DNA of 64,000 nt. Origin: Nitrospirales bacterium (lineage in GTDB: Bacteria; Nitrospirota; Nitrospiria; Nitrospirales; UBA8639). The position numbers and the translations under genes are program-made. Of this stretch, positions 25,035 to 32,943 are shown in pieces. Position 1 is the stretch's first letter. The number at the start of each line of letters is the position of its first letter. The stretch lies in the NCBI GenBank assembly GCA_031315865.1, contig JALDRJ010000002.1:186001-250000 (forward strand). Reading direction: 5' to 3'. The notes under the pieces were generated by a model. It searched no databases. It saw only the letters and a list, made by a program, of their open reading frames with translations, and was not told the origin of the DNA.

Positions 25035-26582
25035 CTACTGTCCATTCCTGATCTGAAAGACGAACTGCACGGGGCGATTGAAGAGTTTTTCGAGGAATGC
25101 CGCTCGTTTTTGAGCTGCCCAAACCTCGAGTTCTGGATCGGTCGAACAGACTAAGTCAAATTGGATACACTGCTTGATGGATACCGATACGTCTTGAACG
25201 ACCCCAAATTGGCTACGGTCAAGCCCATCAGTGATACGGAGCATCGCGCTCAGAAATTTGACGACTTTTCGTTGAGGTCCGGATAGCGCCTCAAACATCG
25301 CATGTTTTTTGTGGGGAATGGCCCTCCGATGATATCGTACGACATTCGCCACGATGTCGACTTCATCGACGGTAAGCCCGGACAAATCTCCGTGCTTAAT
25401 CAAGTAATACCCGTGTTTATGATGTTGACGGCGGCGAATGAGGTATCCCACATCATGTAACAATGCGGCATAGTCCAACCATTCTCGCTCTTGATCACCC
25501 AGGCCATGCAACAGCTTCAGGTCATCGAAAACCTGGAGAGCCAGCTTCGAGACATGCAGGGCATGACTTTCCGCAAAATGACACTTGCGGCCAAACAAGA
25601 TGATATTCCGACGGCGTGTGTTGGGAATCTCTTTTTCAGCTTCAAGTCCTTCACGATTCCGTTTAATAAAATCGAAGATCAACCCTTCACGAAGGGCCTT
25701 GTCACTGATGGTCAGCGTTTTCGCCCCAGACTTTTCCAATAAACACCGGAAAAACATCGCCCCCGGGAGCAACGTATCCACCCGTTTGGGGTCAAGACCA
25801 GGGATCAACAAACGTGATTTCATCTCACACTGCGCGAGCTCTGCCTCGAGTGAGCGAATTTCATCAAGTTCTATCGTCGCGAGATTTAATTGAGGAACCG
25901 GTTTTCCCGTGCGCCGAAGATAAATGATTTCAGTGAGATTTCCCGCGGTCCCAGACGTCGCTACGACACTCGCGAACGTGAACTCTCGCGAAGACTTCAG
26001 GCCGACATCCAACCCGTCATTAATAGTTTTTTCTAGCTCCTTTAACTGACTTTTTGTTGGAGGATCTTGTTTGAGATACCGGTCTTTCAGCCGAATCGTG
26101 CCGAGCTTGAGGCTCCGCCCAAACAACATCTGCTTCCGGTTACACGCAATCACTTCGACTGACCCCCCTCCAACATCAGCAATCAGTGAAGGATCATCGG
26201 ACAACTCCATACTATTCCCCACACCGAGATAAATAAGGCGTGCTTCTTCTTTCCCTGTGATAACCTGAACATTCAGACCGGTTTGCGCTTCAACCTCTTG
26301 AATGAACTCGCCCCCATTTTTCGCTTCCCGTACGGCACTTGTGGCCGTTGCCACGGTTCGCTCGAATCCCTTATTCCGAGCGAGCGTGGTAAGGTTTCGC
26401 AAGGCATCTATTCCCCGAGCCATCGCGGCCTCGGACAGGGTGCTATTCGTAAACGTGCCATCTCCCAGTCGTACCATATCTTTAAAACGGTCCATGACTT
26501 TGTACGAGAAGTCTGTGCCGATTTCGACCAAAACCATGTGAATGGAATTGGTCCCGATGTCAATCACGGCAAGTTTGCTCAT
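25035..26582 (-). CDS. ppx: Exopolyphosphatase / guanosine pentaphosphatase (Ppx/GppA)
   Basis: Degrades polyphosphate from the ends, or pppGpp. The ASKHA-type N-terminal half has AVIDIGTNSIHMVLVEI (phosphate-1 loop) and LIADVGGGSVEVI (phosphate-2 loop). The C-terminal HD-like helical domain includes the HDVGYLI segment and HKHGYYLIKHGDL. 515 residues, full length. It follows the receiver-less PhoB-like gene after 73 bp on the same strand and is probably transcribed from the Pho box at 27122-27177. Confidence 0.92.
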   Translation of the reverse strand: MSKLAVIDIGTNSIHMVLVEIGTDFSYKVMDRFKDMVRLGDGTFTNSTLSEAAMARGIDALRNLTTLARNKGFERTVATATSAVREAKNGGEFIQEVEAQTGLNVQVITGKEEARLIYLGVGNSMELSDDPSLIADVGGGSVEVIACNRKQMLFGRSLKLGTIRLKDRYLKQDPPTKSQLKELEKTINDGLDVGLKSSREFTFASVVATSGTAGNLTEIIYLRRTGKPVPQLNLATIELDEIRSLEAELAQCEMKSRLLIPGLDPKRVDTLLPGAMFFRCLLEKSGAKTLTISDKALREGLIFDFIKRNREGLEAEKEIPNTRRRNIILFGRKCHFAESHALHVSKLALQVFDDLKLLHGLGDQEREWLDYAALLHDVGYLIRRRQHHKHGYYLIKHGDLSGLTVDEVDIVANVVRYHRRAIPHKKHAMFEALSGPQRKVVKFLSAMLRITDGLDRSQFGVVQDVSVSIKQCIQFDLVCSTDPELEVWAAQKRAAFLEKLFNRPVQFVFQIRNGQ

Positions 26583-26655
26583 AGCATTCTCGTGGCGAAC
26601 AGATGAAGAGGAACTCCTACAGGAGGCGTTGAATAGTCAGGATACATAAAGATGT

Positions 26656-27033
26656 TTATCCGCTCGACGGATCGATGATACGCAGGCGGTAACCGATCCC
26701 CCAGACAGTATCGATCGCAAAATCCGAGAGGCTCAAGGACTGTAATTTTCGACGGAGTTTAACTATATGCCGGTCGATCGTTCGAGGTTCCACGAAGACG
26801 TCTTGTCCCCACACGTTCGCAAGCAACGCTTCACGAGAACAGATACCGTTCGACTCATCATACAATACTAACAAAATGTGATATTCCTTTCGAGTCAATC
26901 GTATCTTTCTCTCCCGGTAAAATACCTCCCTGGTCATCTCATGAAATTCCAACACTACGTCATTCACGGTCGGCTGCCCGGGCATTGGGCCTGGCGATTG
27001 ATGCATGCTTAAGGCCGTATTTGGAGTGAACAC
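26656..27033 (-). CDS. Orphan PhoB/OmpR-type winged-helix DNA-binding protein without receiver domain
   Basis: Only 125 residues. After a short Pro-rich N-terminus comes a complete Trans_reg_C winged helix: VLEFHEMTREVFYRERKIRLTRKEYHILLVLYDESNGICSREALLANVWGQDVFVEPRTIDRHIVKLRRKL, then the wing AIDTVWGIGYRLRI. There is no phospho-acceptor receiver domain, so it cannot be phosphorylated like PhoB. GTG 27033 or ATG 27006 could be the start. A four-unit Pho box lies upstream and ppx downstream. It could compete with or modulate PhoB at its own target sites. Confidence 0.85.
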   Translation of the reverse strand: MFTPNTALSMHQSPGPMPGQPTVNDVVLEFHEMTREVFYRERKIRLTRKEYHILLVLYDESNGICSREALLANVWGQDVFVEPRTIDRHIVKLRRKLQSLSLSDFAIDTVWGIGYRLRIIDPSSG

Positions 27034-27121
27034 GTCATCAACCTTTGAGTTTATCTCGTCGGTGGAGTTGGGCCATGGTTCACGGACAGTTCCACATTAT
27101 TCACGATCGAAGGGTAGCAGG

Positions 27122-27177
27122 ACGAAATTGCCGGAGTGTTAGCACTATGTAACATCCTCGTAAACAACCATTGACGA
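27122..27177 (-). promoter_or_regulatory. Pho box upstream of the orphan regulator and ppx
   Basis: Reading the minus strand: TCGTCAA (27171-27177), TGTTTAC (27160-27166), ATGTTAC (27149-27155) and TGCTAAC (27138-27144), all 11 bp apart. The -10 position (27122-27127, TTTCGT), 10 nt after the last unit, is weak. That suits a promoter dependent on an activator. Confidence 0.72.
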
Positions 27178-27242
27178 GAGCAAAACGGACTTCCCCAATG
27201 CATACCCGTCCGGAAATGTGTCGCACGGAGGCAAGAGGACGA

Positions 27243-28805
27243 TTACTCACATTGAACATAACTGCGGAGACCTTGGACGTACGAAGATTGTTGAAGTTTA
27301 TCAAGAGCCTTATTTTCGATCTGTCGGATACGCTCACGCGTCACACCATACACCTTGCCAATTTCAACACGATTCAATTCTTCCTGATCTTCACTCAACC
27401 CATATCGCTTCGTCACAATTTCCTGCTCTTTGGGACGTAGGATTGCCAAAGCCTGCAAGATACGTTCTTTCAATTGTTGCTGAGTCGCCAAATGAAACGG
27501 GCTCGGACCATGCGCACGCAACCATCCCGACGATGAACCCGACGCCGGCGATTCAACCATCAGAAAATCCAACGAAACCGGCTCGAGAATGAGCTCGCGC
27601 ACACGATCCACGCATGAATCAGAAAGCTCAGATCCATCCACAATCTCCTGAAATGATGGCTCACGGCCTAATTGTTGCGCCAACCTACGCTGAGCATGAT
27701 TCACGGCCCCCTTCGCCCTAGACATATGGGCCGGAATTCTCACAGTCGACTCTTGGTCGTCTAACGCTCGCCTCATCGCTTGGCAGATCCACCAGGAGGC
27801 ATAAGTGCTAAATTGACTCCCTTGCTGTGGATCAAAACGTTCGACGGCTTTCATAAGTCCGATATTGCCTTCTTGAATAAAATCCATCAGGTCGAGATGC
27901 GTACCGTAATACTTTCTCGCGAGTGACACGACCAGACGAAGATTCCGTTGAACCACGACTTGCACGGCCTCATTCATACGGACTTCCACACGGTCAAGTT
28001 CATCAACGACCTTGATCAATCTATCCAGTGACATCTGCGCGACCTGTTGCGCGAGCATCGTCCATTCTTGCTGAATCCTCCGTAACGGCTCGATCGTCTC
28101 ACTCTCCACATCCCTCTCTCCATAGACGTCCATCAACCGGCGAATCGATTCATCGAGTGACGCGAAAGAGACATCCATAGAGATTGGCCAATTGAGATGA
28201 TGCAAGATCTGTAAAACCGTGTCTCGAGAGGCGACGACCTGAGTTCTCACATCTTTCATGTTTTGGGAAAACTTAGACACGATGGAAGGCCTCAGGCCCA
28301 GGCGACGGACGAGATTGAGGATTTGAGTTTGCAACACACCACACTCGTGCGCGATGCGGTGTTGTTTTCTTGGGACATGCCAACCTGCGCCTTTACGACA
28401 ATCGGCGACTAAAAAGCGGCGCAAAAGTCCAATCGCGTCTTGAAGCAAAGCCCCCTGCGTCACCGTCTTCGCATGGTCAGGACTCACTTCATCCTGAAGG
28501 TTCGCCGCACTCTTCTGCCTTCGATAATCGATGAGATCGTTGATGGACCTGTCGCCTTTATCAACTGACACCAATAACTCAAGCAAACTATGAACCGTCA
28601 TGGGATTCGTATATAACAGGGAATCGTGGCGGTCCTTCCACGTTTGGACGTCCTTTAATAACCGTCGTTGTTCTTGATGGGTAGGCAATGGCGATGAGCC
28701 GATTTCACGCAGATAGAGTTCCACGACATCAGGCTTCCTGGAAATTGAACGGACAGCGCACGTTACGGTATTTCCACGAAGATCATATGAACGTCCACGA
28801 GGCAT
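27243..28805 (-). CDS. Sigma-70 family RNA polymerase sigma factor
   Basis: A group 1/2-like sigma factor, about 520 residues. Region 1.2 ([26 protein letters not shown]) is near the N-terminus, then a non-conserved insert of about 200 residues. Region 2 ([39 protein letters not shown], then [16 protein letters not shown]), region 3 and region 4 ([31 protein letters not shown]) follow. ATG 28805 is chosen because AAGGA lies 7 nt upstream; a GTG at 28871 is less well placed. A three-unit Pho box upstream implies phosphate-starvation induction, which is unusual for this class. Probably a second RpoD/RpoS-like factor, not the main sigma. Confidence 0.88.
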   Translation of the reverse strand: MPRGRSYDLRGNTVTCAVRSISRKPDVVELYLREIGSSPLPTHQEQRRLLKDVQTWKDRHDSLLYTNPMTVHSLLELLVSVDKGDRSINDLIDYRRQKSAANLQDEVSPDHAKTVTQGALLQDAIGLLRRFLVADCRKGAGWHVPRKQHRIAHECGVLQTQILNLVRRLGLRPSIVSKFSQNMKDVRTQVVASRDTVLQILHHLNWPISMDVSFASLDESIRRLMDVYGERDVESETIEPLRRIQQEWTMLAQQVAQMSLDRLIKVVDELDRVEVRMNEAVQVVVQRNLRLVVSLARKYYGTHLDLMDFIQEGNIGLMKAVERFDPQQGSQFSTYASWWICQAMRRALDDQESTVRIPAHMSRAKGAVNHAQRRLAQQLGREPSFQEIVDGSELSDSCVDRVRELILEPVSLDFLMVESPASGSSSGWLRAHGPSPFHLATQQQLKERILQALAILRPKEQEIVTKRYGLSEDQEELNRVEIGKVYGVTRERIRQIENKALDKLQQSSYVQGLRSYVQCE

Positions 28806-28896
28806 ACAAGGGTCCTTTCCATAATCCGACGTTGTTGAAGTAAGGCTCCTGATCGTGATCATTCCTTTCACCCACGCTCGATCACGATCTTGAGTT

Positions 28897-28941
28897 AGCG
28901 TACTTCCACGACGTTACAATCGTGTGTCAATCATGTAACTG
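28897..28941 (-). promoter_or_regulatory. Pho box upstream of the sigma factor gene
   Basis: Minus-strand units CAGTTAC (28935-28941), TTGACAC (28924-28930) and TTGTAAC (28913-28919) are 11 bp apart. Ten nt after the last is TACGCT (28897-28902), a moderate -10. The leader to the ATG at 28805 would be about 85 nt. Confidence 0.75.
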
Positions 28942-29089
28942 ATGTATCAAAAAAGAACTTTCGTTTCGCCGCGAATGGGCCTGAAGAACAGCCCCGCATA
29001 GGAGGGAACAATTGTCTTCTGGGCAGACAGTCACCTAGCAAGGTTGAAGCTGAGCGGCCCCCAACCTCGCCGGGTGACGTGATGCGCCA

Positions 29090-30454
29090 TCAATAGTTCA
29101 AAAATTCGGTCTGTCTCCATGGACGCGAATGTGTGTGATGAATCCCGAGATTTTTGCAGTTCGCGTAGAAAGTCGTCGTCGCGGGCCAATCAGAAAAGAT
29201 TCCTAACACGCCAACTTTCTGCGCCAGGACATCAATCGTCCGCAAGATATCCCCATCGTTTGTCAACGCATCGAGGATGGTTTGATAGTAAAACGTTCCG
29301 CCACCCCGCAAGACATCTTCCACGATTCGGCCGGAGCGCTCGGTCGTCCACGTGATGATCTTGAGGCCATGGGCTTTTGCCTCCTCCGCATATTGCGAGG
29401 GCTCGATCTCCCCCTGTTGATTCACCCTGAGGAGCATGGGCATCGGAGGCGCCACGATCTTGACGCCTCTGTCAGTCAAGTTCTTCAAAAATGGACCTGG
29501 ATCCGGACGAGGGATAGGCCCACCATCAAGAAACACGGCCTGCTCGCCATATCGTGGCCGCTTCTTGATCCAGGTAAGGACATCGTCGAGGTTGAAGGAT
29601 TGCGCAAACACACGATCGGGATGAATACCGGCTTCCCAGTACTCATCAATCATCTTCAAGGCATAGTTTTCCTGGCTGCCGAAAATGGCGATAATGTCCT
29701 CTTCATTCCCTTCTTTAAGTTCAGGAGTAAACTTGACACCCATCCGCTCGAATAGTGCGATACTGGCCTTGTGGGACAGCAAGGTGCCTCCCGTGGCATA
29801 TAGATCCGTCCGGTAATCAGCGGTTCCACCAAGATACCCGGCCACAGTCGTGGCGACCGTATTAGCCGCATCCATCTTGCCTTTGAGAGATTGAAATTGC
29901 TCAAGCGTGAAATCCGAGGCACAGCACGTGATCGCTGCAGCATTCGTCAAGCGGCCTTGTGCATCAAATTCCGGCGGGACCTTACATTGGTGCCTGAGGT
30001 CTTCACGGGCGACGACATCTGTGGTCGTATGCAGGTCGCATTGCGCGTGACGGCACACCAATTCACCATCCTTCGTAAAAGTCACATCGCACTCCTGAAT
30101 GCCGGCTCCCATGCGATGAGCCGCCTCGTAAGACTCTTGGGTATGTTCCGGAAATTGCATCGGTGCGCCGCGGTGACTGATTGAAAAGTCACTGCGTCGA
30201 AATGACTGTCTCTTCAGGCATTGCTTGAGTTCTCTCTTTAACTTCCCGCGTTCCATCTTTTCGACCAAATACGAAGGGCGAGGACCGAGTTGAACAGACT
30301 GCTCCCGTCTTTGGAGGGACACCTTGCTCACATCTGCATGATTCACATCTGCATGATTCACATCTGCATGAGTCACATTTGCATCGACTTCGGCCTGCAT
30401 CACGAGTGTGAGCAGACCCAAGACCCAGAAACCTGTGATTGTTTGGCAACGCAT
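29090..30454 (-). CDS. Secreted glycerophosphodiester phosphodiesterase
   Basis: Releases glycerol-3-phosphate from glycerophosphodiesters outside the cytoplasm. A signal peptide (TITGFWVLGLLTLVMQAEVDA) is followed by a low-complexity NHADV repeat. The GDPD TIM barrel has HRGAPMQFPEHTQESY, the acidic metal ligands in ECDVTFTKDG and the catalytic CRHAQCDLHTTTDV. GAGGAG lies upstream of the ATG. It lies 127 bp downstream of phoX on the same strand, a natural P-scavenging pair. Confidence 0.9.
   Translation of the reverse strand: MRCQTITGFWVLGLLTLVMQAEVDANVTHADVNHADVNHADVSKVSLQRREQSVQLGPRPSYLVEKMERGKLKRELKQCLKRQSFRRSDFSISHRGAPMQFPEHTQESYEAAHRMGAGIQECDVTFTKDGELVCRHAQCDLHTTTDVVAREDLRHQCKVPPEFDAQGRLTNAAAITCCASDFTLEQFQSLKGKMDAANTVATTVAGYLGGTADYRTDLYATGGTLLSHKASIALFERMGVKFTPELKEGNEEDIIAIFGSQENYALKMIDEYWEAGIHPDRVFAQSFNLDDVLTWIKKRPRYGEQAVFLDGGPIPRPDPGPFLKNLTDRGVKIVAPPMPMLLRVNQQGEIEPSQYAEEAKAHGLKIITWTTERSGRIVEDVLRGGGTFYYQTILDALTNDGDILRTIDVLAQKVGVLGIFSDWPATTTFYANCKNLGIHHTHSRPWRQTEFLNY
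30328..30387. repeat. 15-bp tandem repeat, four units
   Basis: TCACATCTGCATGAT is repeated at 30328 and 30343, then with one change at 30358 and more at 30373. On the minus strand it encodes a five-residue NHADV repeat just after the signal peptide of the glycerophosphodiesterase. Fifteen bp keeps frame, so length can vary by slippage without loss of function. Confidence 0.85.
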
Positions 30455-30515
30455 CTATGTTCTCCTCTCCGTTTTTTAGCCTAAACAGCAGACTAAGTCT
30501 CTTCAAATCGGTGTC

Positions 30516-30542
30516 CCCCAGCCCATGAAAAATGGGCTGGGG
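30516..30542 (-). terminator. Hairpin between phoX and the phosphodiesterase gene
   Basis: CCCCAGCCCAT (30516-30526) pairs with ATGGGCTGGGG (30532-30542), an 11-bp perfect stem with loop GAAAA. No U-tract follows in the minus direction, so it may be an mRNA-processing or partial termination element rather than a full terminator. Confidence 0.5.
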
Positions 30543-30581
30543 CATTCCCGGCATGCATTGAAGTCGAATCTCTCTCAGATC

Positions 30582-32186
30582 TTATTGGAGATCATAATCA
30601 TCCCGTTCAAAACCTCGTCTTCCGGGACGATCTTTGCCAAAATCATGTTTCCAATAGCCTCTTTTCTTAGACCCACGTTTCTTGAAACCTGGTGTTTCGA
30701 AATTTTTCTCGAAACCATGGGGAATGGTGAAGCCGGTGATCTTAAGAATATCATCCGTGGGGTAATCATCAACGGCCGGCATATTTCCATCCGCACTATG
30801 CTGAATGGAAAGATACGCGGTGGTCCCGGACGCATCAAACTCAAATCCTGTCGGTTCGGCCGATGAATCCCTCACTGACAGAATCTTCACGCATCCGTCT
30901 GTCTTGATATCTCGATCATCGCCATCCGGCAAGCAGGCGAAAATATCGCCATTGGGATTGTCTTCGATCACGTACACGATGCCCGTGATCGGCTGAATCG
31001 CAAGATTATCATGCGAATTGAAATCCGGATCTCCCTCGACGAACCGATTCACGGTCACCGTTCGCTCGTCCTCACTGGCCAATAGCGGTTCCTGGTCGAC
31101 TCCACACAGCGTCTCGGCAAAATTATCCGCCCCCCGGTTACCGGTATTCGTCCAACAAAAGAGCACCCCCCGGCCTTCATACGTGGGGTCTTTGTGAAGA
31201 TCTTCCGGGCGATAGTACCCCGTTGCACCGAGTTGATCCGCATCGGTAGGGGCATTGTTCGCGCTCACCGGCAACCAGACACCGTTACCGATTTCACATC
31301 CCTGCCCAAATTGCTGCGCATCATCTCGACAGGAAATTTGAAGCGCATAGACATTGCCCGATACGAAAGGCGAGCTCGCCAAGCTGCTGATCACAGCGCC
31401 ATGAGTGTGCGGATTGTCAGGGATGAACTTATAGATCGCTCCCCCATCCGTATCTTCCATATCGGTCCCGGGACGAAGCTCATCACCTAAAATCACAACC
31501 CCCTCGTCCAAGACGGTCAACCCTTCCCAGCGCAAGGTCGGAAGGGCGGTTCGTTTCACGACAAAATCATGATCTGGCATTCCGTCTGGTTGCACGATGG
31601 CTCCACTGCTTCTATCCTGAACCGTGTAATTCTCAAAGCTCAACGGGCTCATGATTTCATAGGCGCCCCCATCTGACGTTTCTTCAGTCACCAAGTAGGT
31701 CCCCCAGGACGTCCGTCGAATCCCATCACAACGGTTCATTCCTCGAAGAATGGTTCGAACGGCCCCATTATCCAATTGGACAGTTTGGACAGCCGGGTTA
31801 TATTTAGTCATTCCACTACTCAAGCTCCCAATTTCCTCGCGCCCCCCCTCAATACAAAAAACGAGGTGCGTAGGATTGTCGGCATCAGGGTAGAACGCGA
31901 ACATGTCAGCCAGGTTTCCAGCTTCACGTGTGACATATTCCACCTCAAGTCCTCTGGCTATCTTGACTTGAGCGTTCGCTGCCTGCCCGACCTCTCGATA
32001 TTCACCGACCGTAGACGGAGCTGAATCTTGTATTGGTTTCACCACTCCAAATAATTCTAATGATCGCTTCTGCAACAGCTTTTCGACGTATTCCCCGAAA
32101 TCCATCGCCAACGCCGCCTGTCCTCCAAGTAATGTGGTGACAAAGCTCAAGGCCCCGAATGTCTTAAGAAGTGAGCGTCCTTTCAT
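30582..32186 (-). CDS. phoX: PhoX-family (DUF839) secreted phosphatase
   Basis: A beta-propeller phosphatase using Ca2+ and Fe cofactors, releasing phosphate from organic esters. Recognisable DUF839 motifs: NRCDGIRRTSWGTYLVTEE, LRWEGLTVLDEGVVILGDEL and YYRPEDLH, then NLAIQPITGIVYVIEDN. The N-terminal signal is of Sec type (SLLKTFGALSFVTTLLGGQAALA) without twin arginines, although PhoX proteins usually use Tat. The C-terminus is an unusual Lys/Arg/Gly-rich tail of about 35 residues. AGGAGG precedes the ATG. Confidence 0.9.
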   Translation of the reverse strand: MKGRSLLKTFGALSFVTTLLGGQAALAMDFGEYVEKLLQKRSLELFGVVKPIQDSAPSTVGEYREVGQAANAQVKIARGLEVEYVTREAGNLADMFAFYPDADNPTHLVFCIEGGREEIGSLSSGMTKYNPAVQTVQLDNGAVRTILRGMNRCDGIRRTSWGTYLVTEETSDGGAYEIMSPLSFENYTVQDRSSGAIVQPDGMPDHDFVVKRTALPTLRWEGLTVLDEGVVILGDELRPGTDMEDTDGGAIYKFIPDNPHTHGAVISSLASSPFVSGNVYALQISCRDDAQQFGQGCEIGNGVWLPVSANNAPTDADQLGATGYYRPEDLHKDPTYEGRGVLFCWTNTGNRGADNFAETLCGVDQEPLLASEDERTVTVNRFVEGDPDFNSHDNLAIQPITGIVYVIEDNPNGDIFACLPDGDDRDIKTDGCVKILSVRDSSAEPTGFEFDASGTTAYLSIQHSADGNMPAVDDYPTDDILKITGFTIPHGFEKNFETPGFKKRGSKKRGYWKHDFGKDRPGRRGFERDDYDLQ

Positions 32187-32784
32187 GGTATTCCTCCTGA
32201 ATTTCGTTGATTGAAGTGATTCATGGTTAGGCTGCGATTTCCTTTGTGACCACTTGACTGCTGATTCCTTCCAGGATTCGACCCTCTGCGGTGTCGATCA
32301 CGAACCTCGCCCTGGAAAGTCTCCTGACTGTGTTCCTTTTATTTGAAAGTCCCCGGTTACCACCCCCTTTCTTGACGAAACAGAATCCATTGAAATGAAG
32401 AACGAATATATTTTGATGAGACGACAACGAAGAAAGCGTAATGAAGTGATATTACGACCGGGTTTCTTCCCATGTGCCATCGCGTAAAGATCGTGTGACG
32501 TTTCCCCTATCGAATAAATCCAGAGCCTTCTCTCGTCACCGAATGAGAGATGTCGTACTCCAATCCCCTTCTCGCCTTTGTCGCGTCGGATGAGCGCATC
32601 GTAAAGACACTCGCCTTTACGGGCGGGACTTATAAGAATGATGCGTCATGAAAAAAGGGGAAGGCCTGCGGAACGGACATACCGCGCTGCGCTCAACCGG
32701 ACACGGGGTATGCCATTACGCTGTCAATCGGATGGAGGTTGAATCGTCAAAACGGAGTCAGACCGACCTTCAATGGGCAGACGT
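32187..32784. other. Divergent intergenic region of about 600 bp
   Basis: Lies between phoX (minus) and the Pho promoter of the HExxH operon (plus). The phoX-proximal part holds a long leader and a candidate Pho site. The rest has an imperfect GTAAAG/CTTTAC dyad near 32612-32632. No convincing coding frame: the 66-codon minus frame at 32227-32427 lacks a ribosome-binding site. Confidence 0.4.
32446..32501 (-). promoter_or_regulatory. Weak candidate Pho box for phoX
   Basis: On the minus strand, ACGTCAC (32495), TCTTTAC (32484), TGGCACA (32473) and AAGAAAC (32462) follow the 11-bp grid, and TATCAC (32446-32451) lies 10 nt after the last. Two units match well and two poorly. It would give a 5' leader of about 250 nt, so this is tentative. 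Confidence 0.4.
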
Positions 32785-32824
32785 TATTTACATATTATTA
32801 GCGATGAAGTAACGGCTCGGTAAC
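32785..32824 (+). promoter_or_regulatory. Pho box upstream of the HExxH/PSD/Lgt operon
   Basis: TATTTAC (32785), TATTAGC (32796), AAGTAAC (32807), CGGTAAC (32818), spaced 11 bp. Ten nt after the last unit the -10 position (32835-32840) reads GATGAA, a weak match. Transcription would begin near 32847, downstream of the in-frame ATG at 32836, which argues for a later translation start. Confidence 0.7.
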
Positions 32825-32943
32825 ACTGAATACCGATGAATCGTGGTAGATTGATCACCAGCCATCTATGCGAATACACGCGAAGGGATGATGGAGGAGA
32901 AAACGATAGTGACGTGTATCTTTTAACGATCGAAGGAGGACGA

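Noticed and set aside
32227-32427. 66-codon minus-strand frame in the phoX leader
   Set aside because: TTG start without ribosome-binding site; it lies in the phoX upstream region and has no motif.
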